From Alphaproteobacteria bacterium (GTDB lineage: Bacteria > Pseudomonadota > Alphaproteobacteria > Micavibrionales > Micavibrionaceae): 48,574 bases of DNA. This document shows positions 7,639 through 16,820 of the stretch, one piece after another. Both the position numbers and the translations under genes were made by a program. The notes beneath the pieces were generated by a model. It was not told the origin of the DNA, searched no databases, and saw only the letters and a program-made list of their open reading frames with translations. How positions within the stretch are numbered: the first letter of the stretch is position 1; every line of letters begins with the position of its first letter. The stretch covers positions 1 through 48,574 of the forward strand of contig JAGRKB010000068.1 of the NCBI GenBank assembly GCA_020442425.1. The letters run 5' to 3'.

Positions 7639-8757
7639 ATGAATACACGTAAAGAAACAGATTTAAAAGTTAGCGATCATGGCTTTACTTTGGTGGAGCT
7701 ATCGATGGTTATTATTATTGTCGGTTTCTTGCTAATTCCATTCATTGGAATGTACTCAAACTACTACAAAGAGAAAAGACTAACAGAATCAAGAGATAAT
7801 ATCCGCGAAGCATCAAGTTACATGTCAAAATTTTTCTCTGCTTCAACCCCATCACGCTACCCCTGCCCCGCAGATCCTGCCCTTCCTGTAACTGATCCTA
7901 ACTACGGGATAGAAGACTGCACCGCCGGAGGTGCCATTATAACGACTCCAGGAGCGAGAACTGCAGCAAACGTTGTTTATATTGGAGCAATACCGATTAC
8001 AACCATCCGTAATACTCTTATTGCCGCAGGGCAAGAGGGTATATATGCAGACATCATAACAAGGGACGGCTACGACAATAAATTGACATACGCCGTGACA
8101 TCTTCCCTTACCTCAGGAGCCACCTATAGGTTCTATGACGGACAAATTACCGCTCTGGATGAATTCGGAAACCCCACCGCAGGCATTAATGATGATGCCC
8201 ACTTTGTCATCATATCACATGGAAAGAATGGTTCCGGAGCATACGGAGCCTACGGAAATATCGTGCAAGCATGTCCGGCCACTGGACCTGAAAGAGATAA
8301 CTGCAATGGTGATGCCAGTTTTGTATCGGCGCTCGGCAATTACGAAGGAAACGCAGCCTCTTACATCGATGACGCTTCATATTTTGTAAAGAGTGGAGGC
8401 TCGACACTATGGAGCTACGTTGGAGGGACCAACCATATTTTTAACTTGAACACCGGAAACGTAGGAATAAAAAATAGCTCCCCCTCAGAAAAAGTAGACG
8501 TAAACGGCATTGTAAGAGCCACAAACAATATAAAAACTGAAGAAATTTGTACAAAAAGCGGTACAAAGTGTTTTGATGTCAACAAGATCAGTGGCTCAGG
8601 TTTTTCTTGTGGAGCAGCTACACAGGTTATGGTAGGAATAAGCAACAGCTCAGCGGATTGTGTAACGCCAGCATTTCCTGCTCCGGTTGATACAGATTGC
8701 TCGCCCGGATGGGTAATGGGGTTAAGAAGTGATGGAACAATTATTTGCAGCCCTTAA
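7639..8757 (+). CDS. Large pseudopilin-like protein 2
   Basis: 372 residues. Leader ending in G15, then FTLVE and a hydrophobic helix: a clear class III signal sequence with Glu at mature position 5. The ectodomain contains RYPCPADP, YIGAIPITTI, RDGYDNKLTYAV and FVIISHGKNGSG, matching the neighbouring two proteins. The segment TGNVGIKNSSPSEKVDVNG closely resembles the GNVGIGT..P...LDVNG module of phage tail fibres and S74-peptidase proteins. Several cysteines follow (EICTKSGTKC and others), and the protein ends at ICSP, like the ICESP end of protein 1. It likely assembles with its neighbours into a surface filament. Confidence 0.75.
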   Translation: MNTRKETDLKVSDHGFTLVELSMVIIIVGFLLIPFIGMYSNYYKEKRLTESRDNIREASSYMSKFFSASTPSRYPCPADPALPVTDPNYGIEDCTAGGAIITTPGARTAANVVYIGAIPITTIRNTLIAAGQEGIYADIITRDGYDNKLTYAVTSSLTSGATYRFYDGQITALDEFGNPTAGINDDAHFVIISHGKNGSGAYGAYGNIVQACPATGPERDNCNGDASFVSALGNYEGNAASYIDDASYFVKSGGSTLWSYVGGTNHIFNLNTGNVGIKNSSPSEKVDVNGIVRATNNIKTEEICTKSGTKCFDVNKISGSGFSCGAATQVMVGISNSSADCVTPAFPAPVDTDCSPGWVMGLRSDGTIICSP

Positions 8758-8803
8758 TATTATAACAGAGATGCAGAAATATTACTTATAAGGAATAGAT
8801 CAT

Positions 8804-11275
8804 ATGTCTTGCTCATTTATAAAAAATAAAAAAGTTTCAATCGAGATCCCAAGCAATCAATCTGGATATACGCTAATCCAATTAGCTATCGGATTAACAG
8901 TTCTGGGGCTACTAATTGGCTCTGCAATGACATTCTATACTCAATATAAAAGCGAGATGGCCATCTCAGAAACCTATGCAAACATAGACACCGCGACAAA
9001 TGAAATATCCTCATTTTACAAAAGAAATGGACGTCTTCCTTGCCCTGCACAAATAACAGCTCCCAACAACTCTATTAATCATGGCGCCGAAACAGCCTGT
9101 ACTTCTGGCGCTATTGCTGCCCTGCTTCCCGGACAATGCGCTGGGGGGATTTGTGTTGAAGAATCGGTTCGTGCAGACTTAGGTGGATTAGAAAAGCGAG
9201 TGATTGTAGGAGCAGTACCTTTCAGAGCCATCCAGATACCGGAAGATAAAACTTTTGATGGCTACGGCTCTCGAATGGTATATGCCGTAACTATGACCTC
9301 AACAGATAATACGACATACAATGAAAACAAAGGCGGAATTGCAGTCAGAGACGCAAATGGGGGATCACTAACCAAAAAAGACGGGGATATTCTTTTCGCT
9401 ATTATAAGCCCAGGAAAAAGCAAAGTCGGAGCATACTCAAAATATGCAAACCTGACATCTGCCTGCCCAACAGGAGCAGGAGCTCCGCTGGATGCAGAGA
9501 ACTGTAATGTCGGCTTTGACAGCGGCACGGCGACCAGCACTCAATCCATTTATATCTCAGCGCAAAATTCAACAGCTCCGGGAACAGGATTCTTTGACGA
9601 CGTCGTCTCGTATTTTTCCAGCTCACCGGATCCTACATGGAGAAGAACAATAGCAGATCCTGAAAATATCGAGGATTTATCAACGAATTTTGTTGGCGCA
9701 GGAACCTCTGCTCCTGGTGCAGACCTTAGTGTAGACTCAACAGGCACCAGAGATTCAATTCGTATATATGGACAAGATGGATCAGACGGGAAACTAATGG
9801 CTGACCAGATTTGTGATGACACAGGGGCAAACTGTTTCGATCCTATCGTTATTGCCGGAGACAACTCCGTTCCTGGTGAAGGTATGAAATGCGCAGCAGG
9901 CTACATGGTTGGTATTGAAAACGGAGCCCCAAAATGTGTGCCACATGTATCTGTAACCTGTGGTCCTGGAGAGGTCTTGGTAGGATTTATTGGAACTGTA
10001 CCAGATTGTCAGCCAACACCGGTTGTCAGCTGTGGAGCAACGACCATACCATTATGTGGGGGTTCATCATCCCCCATTAATGTCAATCTCCCCAATGGAG
10101 CGGATGGGTCATTCTTTCCCGCAGATGGTGTCTCCTTTATCGGGCCAGCCGGCGACGATAATTGCTATACTGCAAATTTCGAATGTACAGGTGGAGCATG
10201 GCAAATCAAAGACCAAAGAGGAACCTGTAAAGCTGGCCTAAATTCCGGAACACCAAAATACTATTCAAAATGTAAAAGCTTCATGGGGCACTCGGGAAAC
10301 CCGTCATCATCGGGAGCCATTGTCCAAGCATTTGACCCTGGCCCGCCCAAAATACCGCTTCTAAAAATTTATTTTGGATGGAAAGGAAAAGTCTATTATC
10401 AGAATGTTACAGCCTGTACAAATTCTGGGGTTGTATCCACTTACGACGTATCCGATTGTGATTGTAAAGATGATGATACCACTACTCTAAGCAATCTGTC
10501 CTGTCCCCCGCCATATACAGGCGTTAACAAGAGAAAAATAACGTATAAAGCCCAATGCGAATTGGCGGGCAACCCTGTAAACGCGCTTGATTTAGTTCCT
10601 TATCCGGCAAACCCTAATGTTACGCCCAAAACTCCTAGAATACACTATGGCTTGAATGCCGGCCCTCCGGATGATTCTGCTTGTTCTTGCGGAGACTCAC
10701 CAGCATGGGAATTCAAAGACTGTCAACAAGGATTTAAACGGAAGTCGTCCCCGGTTCCCGCCTCATTTGCCTCCCCAGTAGACTCTTGGCCTCCAGATAT
10801 AAGAAAAGGCGTTTACAGAAAGAAAAATGTTGATGGTTCGACATGTAACGTATCTTATGACTCATGGAATAGTAGCAACTGTGAATGTGATACATCTGTA
10901 TCCTACAACCAAAATACAACAACCTGTGCCGACCCGGTTTGTGAAGAGCCAAAAACCAATCTGGTAACCATCTCAGGATATCCGGGTGCAGGAAATGTAC
11001 CGGATGGAAAAGACGTCTTCGAAGTAACCCGGGACCCGGCAGCGAGTTGTACCGTAAAAAGTACACAGATCAAAACTGGGAACTGTACAACCAAAGCCTT
11101 TACCTGGGTTGATAACAACAACACAAATGGTAATGCCTACTCTGATCAACAACCCCCGATAAAATCAGGCAGTGCATGCAGTTGTAATGACCACATAAAT
11201 ACAACATCTTCAACAGTCCCGTGTTATAGACCTGCAGATAATAGTAAAACAATATACTTCTGTAAATGTCAGTAA
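8804..11275 (+). CDS. Giant pseudopilin-like protein 3 with cysteine-rich ectodomain
   Basis: 823 residues, several times the size of a typical pilin. The N-terminus has a leader ending in G21, then YTLIQ and a hydrophobic helix (LAIGLTVLGLLIG). The conserved Glu5 is replaced by Gln, as can occur in tip or minor pilins. Residues up to about 330 match the two preceding proteins (RLPCPA, VGAVPFRAI, FDGYGSRMVYAV, FAIISPGKSK). From about 360 on, an unrelated cysteine-rich region runs to the end, with many spaced Cys and short Gly/Pro loops, probably a chain of disulfide-stabilised modules. An AAGGA ribosome-binding site precedes the ATG and a strong terminator follows. Likely a pilus tip adhesin; inferred. 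Confidence 0.75.
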   Translation: MSCSFIKNKKVSIEIPSNQSGYTLIQLAIGLTVLGLLIGSAMTFYTQYKSEMAISETYANIDTATNEISSFYKRNGRLPCPAQITAPNNSINHGAETACTSGAIAALLPGQCAGGICVEESVRADLGGLEKRVIVGAVPFRAIQIPEDKTFDGYGSRMVYAVTMTSTDNTTYNENKGGIAVRDANGGSLTKKDGDILFAIISPGKSKVGAYSKYANLTSACPTGAGAPLDAENCNVGFDSGTATSTQSIYISAQNSTAPGTGFFDDVVSYFSSSPDPTWRRTIADPENIEDLSTNFVGAGTSAPGADLSVDSTGTRDSIRIYGQDGSDGKLMADQICDDTGANCFDPIVIAGDNSVPGEGMKCAAGYMVGIENGAPKCVPHVSVTCGPGEVLVGFIGTVPDCQPTPVVSCGATTIPLCGGSSSPINVNLPNGADGSFFPADGVSFIGPAGDDNCYTANFECTGGAWQIKDQRGTCKAGLNSGTPKYYSKCKSFMGHSGNPSSSGAIVQAFDPGPPKIPLLKIYFGWKGKVYYQNVTACTNSGVVSTYDVSDCDCKDDDTTTLSNLSCPPPYTGVNKRKITYKAQCELAGNPVNALDLVPYPANPNVTPKTPRIHYGLNAGPPDDSACSCGDSPAWEFKDCQQGFKRKSSPVPASFASPVDSWPPDIRKGVYRKKNVDGSTCNVSYDSWNSSNCECDTSVSYNQNTTTCADPVCEEPKTNLVTISGYPGAGNVPDGKDVFEVTRDPAASCTVKSTQIKTGNCTTKAFTWVDNNNTNGNAYSDQQPPIKSGSACSCNDHINTTSSTVPCYRPADNSKTIYFCKCQ

Positions 11276-11283
11276 TCTAAAAA

Positions 11284-11308
11284 GCCCCCGCAATGACGGG
11301 GGCTTTTT
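11284..11308 (+). terminator. Intrinsic terminator after the pseudopilin operon
   Basis: GCCCCCG, loop CAATGA, CGGGGGC, then TTTTT: a seven-base GC-rich stem with a T-tract, directly after the third pseudopilin gene. Confidence 0.9.
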
Positions 11309-11363
11309 ATGGCACAATCAACTTCATATTGCTTTTTTGCGGCGCTGCAGCTATGTCTGTGGC

Positions 11364-11993
11364 ATGGATATGATCACATTTTTAAAGACCATCGGGTATA
11401 TCGGAACATGGGCCGCTCTGTTCACCGAAGGCGCGTTTTTCTTTGGTATTTTCTTGCCCGGAGACAGCCTCCTATTCCCCATCGGAATATTGGCGGGACA
11501 AGACGTCTTTAATCTTTGGGTCATGCTCCCCGGTTGCTTTATCGCTGCCTTCTTGGGAAATCTTGTCGGCTATGAAATCGGCAAGCGGTGGGGGCCAAAA
11601 GTTTTAAAATCCAGATATGGGGCAAAATTTATCAAAGAACATCACGTTGAAAAATGCGATCATTTCTTTGAAAAGTACGGAGCCTTCACGGTGGTGATCT
11701 CGCGCTTCATCCATTTTGCCAGAACCTTTGTGCCTTTCGCAGCAGGCATGTCGCGTATGGACTATAAACTCTTCGTCGCCTACTCTTCTATCGGAGCCTT
11801 ACTCTGGGCAACCGGTATTCCGTTATTGGGATATTTTGTCGGAGGTCTAATTCCTGAAGGCAGTATCGACCGTTATTTGCTGCCGTTTATAGCCTGCCTG
11901 ATTTTGATTGTTGCATCACCGGCAATCATCTCGGCGATTAAGGCGCGCTTTTTTTCAAAAACTTCCGAAATACCTGCAAAGTCTTCGGACTAA
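11364..11993 (+). CDS. DedA family membrane protein
   Basis: About 210 residues from the ATG at 11364 (another ATG at 11370, and a TTG at 11337, are possible). Multi-pass inner-membrane protein of the DedA/SNARE-associated family, implicated in undecaprenyl phosphate or lipid flipping and proton-dependent membrane homeostasis. Signature pieces: FLPGDSLLFPIG, GNLVGYEIGKRWG, HHVEKCDHFFEKYG and SRFIHFARTFVPFAAG, the conserved Arg-rich re-entrant motif. Its 3' end overlaps the convergent mntR gene by 56 bp. Confidence 0.88.
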   Translation: MDMITFLKTIGYIGTWAALFTEGAFFFGIFLPGDSLLFPIGILAGQDVFNLWVMLPGCFIAAFLGNLVGYEIGKRWGPKVLKSRYGAKFIKEHHVEKCDHFFEKYGAFTVVISRFIHFARTFVPFAAGMSRMDYKLFVAYSSIGALLWATGIPLLGYFVGGLIPEGSIDRYLLPFIACLILIVASPAIISAIKARFFSKTSEIPAKSSD

Positions 11994-12429
11994 CATGATG
12001 CTCGACACCCTCGGCGTCGAGAGACGCCGTGTGTTCATCTAGCCCCAAAGCCAATAGGAAACGATAAACAACATCGTGGCGTTCCTTACACTCAGCCGCC
12101 AAACGCTCCCCCTCAGGCGTCAAAAACAAAGACCGATACGGGCGATTAGTCACCAAGCCCTCTTTATTCAAACGGGCAACAATTTTGTTCACAGTAGCAT
12201 GAGACACCCCAAAATTAGCCGCTAAATCGACCACTCGCGCTTCACCGCACTCAGTAATTAAATCGGCAATCATCTCGACATAATCTTCTGCCGTCTCGGT
12301 CTGATGCGCCTGACGGACATATTCAAAAGCCTCCGCTCTGGATGCGGATACATCCAATTCAGAAACAACTGATTTTTTACGTAGCGATTTTTTCTCGATC
12401 ATATCCGAACTATGCGTGTTTTTTTGCAC
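11938..12429 (-). CDS. mntR: Manganese-responsive transcriptional regulator, DtxR family
   Basis: 163 residues from a GTG at 12429; an ATG at 12402 is an alternative. DtxR/MntR architecture: an N-terminal winged helix (VVDLAANFGVSHATVNKIVARL, wing TNRPYRSLFLTPEG) and a metal-binding dimerisation domain (RHDVVYRFLLALG, DAEGVEHHVS). It lacks the SH3-like third domain, as MntR does. With Mn(II) bound it should repress the divergent mntH. It also has a basic N-terminal extension of about 30 residues. The 3' end overlaps the DedA gene on the other strand. Confidence 0.88.
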   Translation of the reverse strand: MQKNTHSSDMIEKKSLRKKSVVSELDVSASRAEAFEYVRQAHQTETAEDYVEMIADLITECGEARVVDLAANFGVSHATVNKIVARLNKEGLVTNRPYRSLFLTPEGERLAAECKERHDVVYRFLLALGLDEHTASLDAEGVEHHVSPKTLQVFRKFLKKSAP

Positions 12430-12457
12430 CTTGTCAATTTTGTTGCCATGGCTACAT

Positions 12458-12475
12458 TTTATAGTATAGTATAAA
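12458..12475. promoter_or_regulatory. Candidate MntR operator between mntR and mntH
   Basis: An 18-bp near-perfect palindrome, TTTATAGTATAGTATAAA (16 of 18 positions symmetric), lies between the divergent start codons and about 20 bp before mntH. Its position and symmetry suit a repressor site; identification as an MntR box is inference. Confidence 0.45.
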
Positions 12476-12497
12476 TATATAAGGAATTACTAAAAAC

Positions 12498-13823
12498 ATG
12501 ACTCCATCCTCCATGCACGAACATCTTCAAGACTTAAGCCTTCCGGAAGTCAACGGAAGCGTGTCCGTGCGCAAACACGGATCATTCTGGAGGAAATTCC
12601 TGTCATTCTTAGGCCCGGGCTACTTGGTCGCCGTCGGATATATGGACCCGGGAAACTGGGCCACAGCTCTCGCTGGCGGCTCTCAATTCGGATACACCCT
12701 GCTCTCTGTTTGCCTGATCTCGAATATCATGGCCATTCTATTGCAATCCTTATGCGCACGCCTTGGCATAGCCACTGGCCGAGACTTAGCCCAAGCATGT
12801 CGCGACAATTATTCAAAACCGGTCTCATTCGTCCTCTGGATTCTGGCGGAACTGGCTATTTGCGCAACCGATTTGGCGGAAGTCATCGGCACAGCCATTG
12901 GCCTCTACCTTCTGTTTCACATTCCTCTTGAATGGGGCGTTCTCATTACCGGTCTGGACGTCTTTTTGGTTCTGGCGCTGCAGCGTCTGGGATTCCGCTG
13001 GGTCGAGGCCTTTATTATCACGCTCCTGATTGTCATTTTCGGATGCTTCGCTGTACAAATCTGGTTAGCAAAACCCGACCTCATGGGCGTTGTAACGGGC
13101 TTTGCACCCTCGACTGAAATCATCACCAACCCCGCCATGCTTTATATTGCTTTGGGGATTATCGGCGCGACTGTCATGCCGCATAATCTTTATTTACATT
13201 CCTCAATCGTGCAAACCCGCGCCATCGGCCCTGAAGACAAAGATAAAAAATCCGCCATCCGCTTCGCCTCGTTGGATTCAACCATTGCATTGATGTTGGC
13301 ACTGACCATTAACGCCTCTATTCTGATTTTGGCTGCCGCAACCTTCCACTCAACCGGTCACGAAGGTATTGCCGAACTCCAAGAAGCACACAGTATGCTC
13401 ATCCCGCTTTTGGGAACCTCACTGGCGGCAACCCTCTTTGCAGTAGCCCTTCTCTGCTGTGGCCTGAATTCAACAGTCACTGCCACGCTCTCGGGCCAAA
13501 TCGTCATGGAAGGCTTTATCAATATCCGTGTCGCCCCATGGCTTCGCCGCATCATCACACGCGGGATAGCCATTGTCCCCGCCATGATCGTCACCATCCT
13601 CTACGGAGAAAGTGGAACCGCCCAACTCCTCATTTTCTCGCAAGTAATCTTAAGCCTTCAACTCCCGTTTGCCGTTGTCCCGTTGGTGATGTTCACCCGC
13701 GACAAAGTCAAAATGGGAAATTTTACAGCCCCCCCATGGATGACCATTTCAGCCGCGATTATCGCTGTTATTCTGATAACCCTGAACATGAAAATGATCT
13801 GGGATGTGATGATGGAACTCTAA
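12498..13823 (+). CDS. mntH: Nramp-family Mn(II)/divalent metal:proton symporter
   Basis: 441 residues, about 11 hydrophobic segments. The two metal-binding signatures of Nramp transporters are present: DPGNWATA in TM1 (DPGN at 50-53) and MPHNLYLHS in TM6 (MPHN at 227-230). It imports manganese, and possibly iron, coupled to protons across the inner membrane. It is divergent from mntR with a palindrome in between, so repression by Mn-loaded MntR is likely. It converges with the hypothetical gene at 13820 (4-bp overlap of ends). Confidence 0.93.
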   Translation: MTPSSMHEHLQDLSLPEVNGSVSVRKHGSFWRKFLSFLGPGYLVAVGYMDPGNWATALAGGSQFGYTLLSVCLISNIMAILLQSLCARLGIATGRDLAQACRDNYSKPVSFVLWILAELAICATDLAEVIGTAIGLYLLFHIPLEWGVLITGLDVFLVLALQRLGFRWVEAFIITLLIVIFGCFAVQIWLAKPDLMGVVTGFAPSTEIITNPAMLYIALGIIGATVMPHNLYLHSSIVQTRAIGPEDKDKKSAIRFASLDSTIALMLALTINASILILAAATFHSTGHEGIAELQEAHSMLIPLLGTSLAATLFAVALLCCGLNSTVTATLSGQIVMEGFINIRVAPWLRRIITRGIAIVPAMIVTILYGESGTAQLLIFSQVILSLQLPFAVVPLVMFTRDKVKMGNFTAPPWMTISAAIIAVILITLNMKMIWDVMMEL

Positions 13824-14524
13824 TACGTAGAACACAAGATATTAAAACGCGGAGACTCTGTATCAGGTGCGGCATGCAATCCAAGTACTGTAGTAATAGA
13901 GTTGGAAGGTAGACTTTTCTTACCAATTAATTGTCTGGTTTTTTCGTCTTGAACAAATACCCGTGTTGTCTCCCCTGCCAAATGAAGAACTCCGGTTGAT
14001 AAATGTATAGTTGGTCTTCTGTGATGAGTAGAATTAATGCGGTAATACGTTGAACAATGCGGATAATCGCGAATGCTTCGATTGAAAGTTTCTATCAAAA
14101 GGTCTTTAAGTTGAACCAAAGAGGCTGGAAGTTCACGATCAATTTCTTTAAGAGTTTTAGGAGTATAAGATGGCACTTCGCAAACCTTATCGCCACAACC
14201 ATCATCTGTAAACTCACGATATTTGCTATGCCCTCTGACTGCTGCAAAATAAGAAGCTAAAGTCTCCTGATCGGGCAAAAGATGTTGGGGTATGGGACAA
14301 GTAATTGCACGCCCTCCCAGTAACCCAAGCTTATCCTGAATATCATAGAGACAAAAGAAATCCTCAGGTTTATCGACAACCACGACTCCGGCATCTTCCC
14401 AATGTTCAATTTCAGGAAGTTGTCTCAACATGTCCAAATAAGTGGAAAAATTTTTCATGCCGAGAACATACACCGCCCTCCAAAAATTATGCAAATAAAA
14501 TAATCGGTCGAGGCTTAGTTCCAC
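13820..14524 (-). CDS. Hypothetical protein
   Basis: 234 residues from a GTG at 14524; an ATG at 14458 (212 residues) is equally plausible. No family recognised. No signal peptide or membrane segment. The central region has [16 protein letters not shown], and further on [21 protein letters not shown]. It is divergent from the Y-family polymerase gene, whose LexA box lies about 120 bp upstream of this gene's start, so SOS control could extend to it. It is convergent with mntH. Confidence 0.55.
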   Translation of the reverse strand: MELSLDRLFYLHNFWRAVYVLGMKNFSTYLDMLRQLPEIEHWEDAGVVVVDKPEDFFCLYDIQDKLGLLGGRAITCPIPQHLLPDQETLASYFAAVRGHSKYREFTDDGCGDKVCEVPSYTPKTLKEIDRELPASLVQLKDLLIETFNRSIRDYPHCSTYYRINSTHHRRPTIHLSTGVLHLAGETTRVFVQDEKTRQLIGKKSLPSNSITTVLGLHAAPDTESPRFNILCSTY

Positions 14525-14622
14525 GCCTGATAATATGTATAAAAAACCACGGTCAAACTAATCAATGACATGGGCAAAGAATAGCGCAAAGGGTATCCAA
14601 ACATAATGTCCTCTCTTTCTTT

Positions 14623-14658
14623 TTGACTTTGGAACAAGAAAATGTTCTATATTTGTTC
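14623..14658 (+). promoter_or_regulatory. LexA box and promoter of the Y-family polymerase gene
   Basis: GTTC-TATATTT-GTTC at 14644-14658 is an exact match to the alphaproteobacterial LexA operator GTTC-N7-GTTC. A TTGACT -35-like box at 14623-14628 and TATATT at 14648-14653 place the operator over the -10 region. This predicts SOS repression of the downstream gene. Confidence 0.75.
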
Positions 14659-14680
14659 TTATAGAACAAACGAGGAACAA

Positions 14681-15964
14681 ATGCAAGCGACTTTTTCACA
14701 CCCCACCCAAAACGCTTATAAATGGCTATTTCTGGACCTGAACAGCTATTTCGCAAGCGTCGAACAGCAGCTCAATCCTGCCATTCACAATAAACCCGTT
14801 GCCGTTGTTCCTTTACTCTCGGACAGCACCTGCGCGATTGCCGCCTCCTACGAAGCCAAACGTCTGGGAATCAAAACGGGAACAAAAATATACGACGCCA
14901 AGAAGCTCTGCCCCGATCTGGTGTGCGTTCTCGCCAAACACGACCATTACGTGACCTACCACCACAAAATTCTGGATGAAATCATTCGCCACACGCCGAT
15001 TGATAAAGTCTGCTCGATTGACGAACTCTCAAGCCGCCTGCCCCCGAATAAACGCTCGAAAGACGCCGCCACTCAACTCGCTCACAGAATTAAAGCAGGC
15101 CTCAAAGAACATATCGGCCCTGCCATCACCTGCTCGATAGGTATCGCTCCCAATGCCTTTCTGGCTAAAATCGCAACCGATATGCAAAAACCAAACGGGC
15201 TGGTCATTCTGGATGAAACCAACCTGCCTGACCGTCTCTTTGATCTTAAGCTCACCGATCTGCCGGGCATTAATGTCCGCATGGAATATCGCCTCAATAA
15301 AGCAGGTATCAGATCAATTGAACAATTCTACAATCTGGCCCCGAAACATGCGCGGGCAATTTGGGGCAGCGTAGATGGAGAACGCTTTTGGTATAAGCTC
15401 CACGGCTACGACCTTCCTGAACAGCAAACGCAGCATTCTGTCATCGGTCATTCACGAGTTTTAGACCCCGAACTGCGCGCCCCTGATGCAGCAAAACAAG
15501 TTGCACGCCGCCTAACCATTAAGGCCGCAACCCGCCTGCGCCGCATGGAATATTACGCAACCTGCTTTGACCTATCGTTCCGCACCAGTGATAATGAACG
15601 CTACGCGACCTCCATAAAATTCTCCCCCTCACAGGATAATTTCACCTTCCTCTCGGCACTCGATAATCTCTGGGCAGCCATGATGTATAAAGCCCGCCCA
15701 TGGCGACTCAAAAAAGTCTCCGTCACCATCCACGGCTTGTGCCTAAGGGAAGAAATCACACCCGATCTGTTCGACACGACATCCGAACATTTCCAAAAAA
15801 TTCAGGCGAGAGACAATAAACTCTCAGACGTGATGGACAGCATCAACCGCAAATTCGGCGCAGAAACCATCCGCTTAGGCCAAAGCCCCAAAACAGCAGC
15901 AGGTTATGTCGGCACCAAAATCGCCTTCACCCGTATCCCCGACAAGGAGGAATTCGCAGAATAA
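14681..15964 (+). CDS. Y-family (DinB/UmuC-type) translesion DNA polymerase
   Basis: 427 residues from the ATG at 14681, preceded by GAGGA; the upstream ATG at 14642 overlaps the LexA operator and is rejected. Palm motifs: FLDLNSYFASVEQQ (metal-binding Asp and steric-gate aromatic) and CSIDELSS (catalytic Asp-Glu, where SIDEA is usual). Then SIGIAPNAFLAKIATDMQKPNGL, the typical thumb/finger segment, and a C-terminal little-finger region. It copies across damaged bases with low fidelity. The replacement SIDEL and the LDLNSYF variant place it away from classical DinB, so DinB versus UmuC-like is left open. It is controlled by a LexA box. Confidence 0.88.
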   Translation: MQATFSHPTQNAYKWLFLDLNSYFASVEQQLNPAIHNKPVAVVPLLSDSTCAIAASYEAKRLGIKTGTKIYDAKKLCPDLVCVLAKHDHYVTYHHKILDEIIRHTPIDKVCSIDELSSRLPPNKRSKDAATQLAHRIKAGLKEHIGPAITCSIGIAPNAFLAKIATDMQKPNGLVILDETNLPDRLFDLKLTDLPGINVRMEYRLNKAGIRSIEQFYNLAPKHARAIWGSVDGERFWYKLHGYDLPEQQTQHSVIGHSRVLDPELRAPDAAKQVARRLTIKAATRLRRMEYYATCFDLSFRTSDNERYATSIKFSPSQDNFTFLSALDNLWAAMMYKARPWRLKKVSVTIHGLCLREEITPDLFDTTSEHFQKIQARDNKLSDVMDSINRKFGAETIRLGQSPKTAAGYVGTKIAFTRIPDKEEFAE

Positions 15965-16049
15965 AAAAATAAATCCCCACTCCGCTTGCATTTTAAAAAT
16001 GAGAGGCGTAGCCTGAATGGTAAAAATAAGAAAAGAACAGGAGAAAACT

Positions 16050-16583
16050 ATGTCAGGAAACATTCCCGAATGGATGTGCGCGGGCGCGCTGGTCACTTTA
16101 AAAAGAGATGACGGAACTGAAACCCCAATCAGATTAGGAAAAATATGGTTCACAAGCAACGGCGTCGCCCATAACAGTGATCAAATGGTTATCGGCGGCG
16201 TCTCGGAAGACAACATAGGCCGCTTGAGGCCCCTAACAGGAGACCTTCCTAAAAGAGTAAAAGACGGCGCATGGATCGAAAAGAAAAATGGAGACATACG
16301 CCAAATAAAAAGTCACTTTTTCCGCCTATTCCCAGACGATCCTGAAAAAACACTGATGCTTAAATTTCGCGAGGCCAGTAACGGGCACGTGACAAACTAC
16401 ACTGCTCAAAAATACGATCCGGAAACAATGCGCGTTCTAACCAAGAAAGAAGCCAAACCATATCAAAAAGAAATGGATAAAGCTCTACAAGCCATTGAAG
16501 AAGAAAAAGAGCGCACTAAAAAATATTGGGCCGACAGACGCAGCATGATAATGCGCGGCGCTCTGGCTCAACTCAGATACTGA
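16050..16583 (+). CDS. Hypothetical protein
   Basis: 177 residues from the ATG at 16050, chosen for its AGGAG ribosome-binding site; an upstream in-frame GTG/ATG region lacks one. Cytoplasmic, mixed alpha/beta N-terminal part (VTLKRDDGTETPIRLGKIWF) and a highly charged C-terminal helix (KEMDKALQAIEEEKERTKKY), likely coiled coil. No family recognised. Stands alone between the polymerase gene and a repeat-filled stretch. Confidence 0.55.
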   Translation: MSGNIPEWMCAGALVTLKRDDGTETPIRLGKIWFTSNGVAHNSDQMVIGGVSEDNIGRLRPLTGDLPKRVKDGAWIEKKNGDIRQIKSHFFRLFPDDPEKTLMLKFREASNGHVTNYTAQKYDPETMRVLTKKEAKPYQKEMDKALQAIEEEKERTKKYWADRRSMIMRGALAQLRY

Positions 16584-16634
16584 AAACCCGCTCATGATCT
16601 CGCTGTGGCTGGCTCCAGAAAGTCTATCTCCCTC

Positions 16635-16702
16635 GCATCCCCGTGCTTGACACGGGGTCTTCGACTCTTCTTCTACCAGCCCCCGCATCCCGTGCGGGGT
16701 TA
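16635..16702. repeat. Repeat family C (GACACGGGGTCTT), copy 1
   Basis: CCCCGTGCTTGACACGGGG hairpin, then TCTTCGACTCTTCTTCTACCA and a second hairpin CCCCGCATCCCGTGCGGGG. Related copies at 16982-17022 and 48459-48526. Confidence 0.75.
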
Positions 16703-16820
16703 CGTTTCCAAGGAACCATAAAGCCTCACGCAGAGGACGCAAAGTTAACGCAGAGGCATCAGAGAAAAAAAGAAACTTCGTCTCTTCGTTCCTTCGCGTA
16801 AAACTTAAAAAAGCCCCTGT

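Noticed and set aside
14642..14680. Upstream ATG for the Y-family polymerase
   Set aside because: It overlaps the LexA operator and promoter and lacks a ribosome-binding site, unlike the ATG at 14681.
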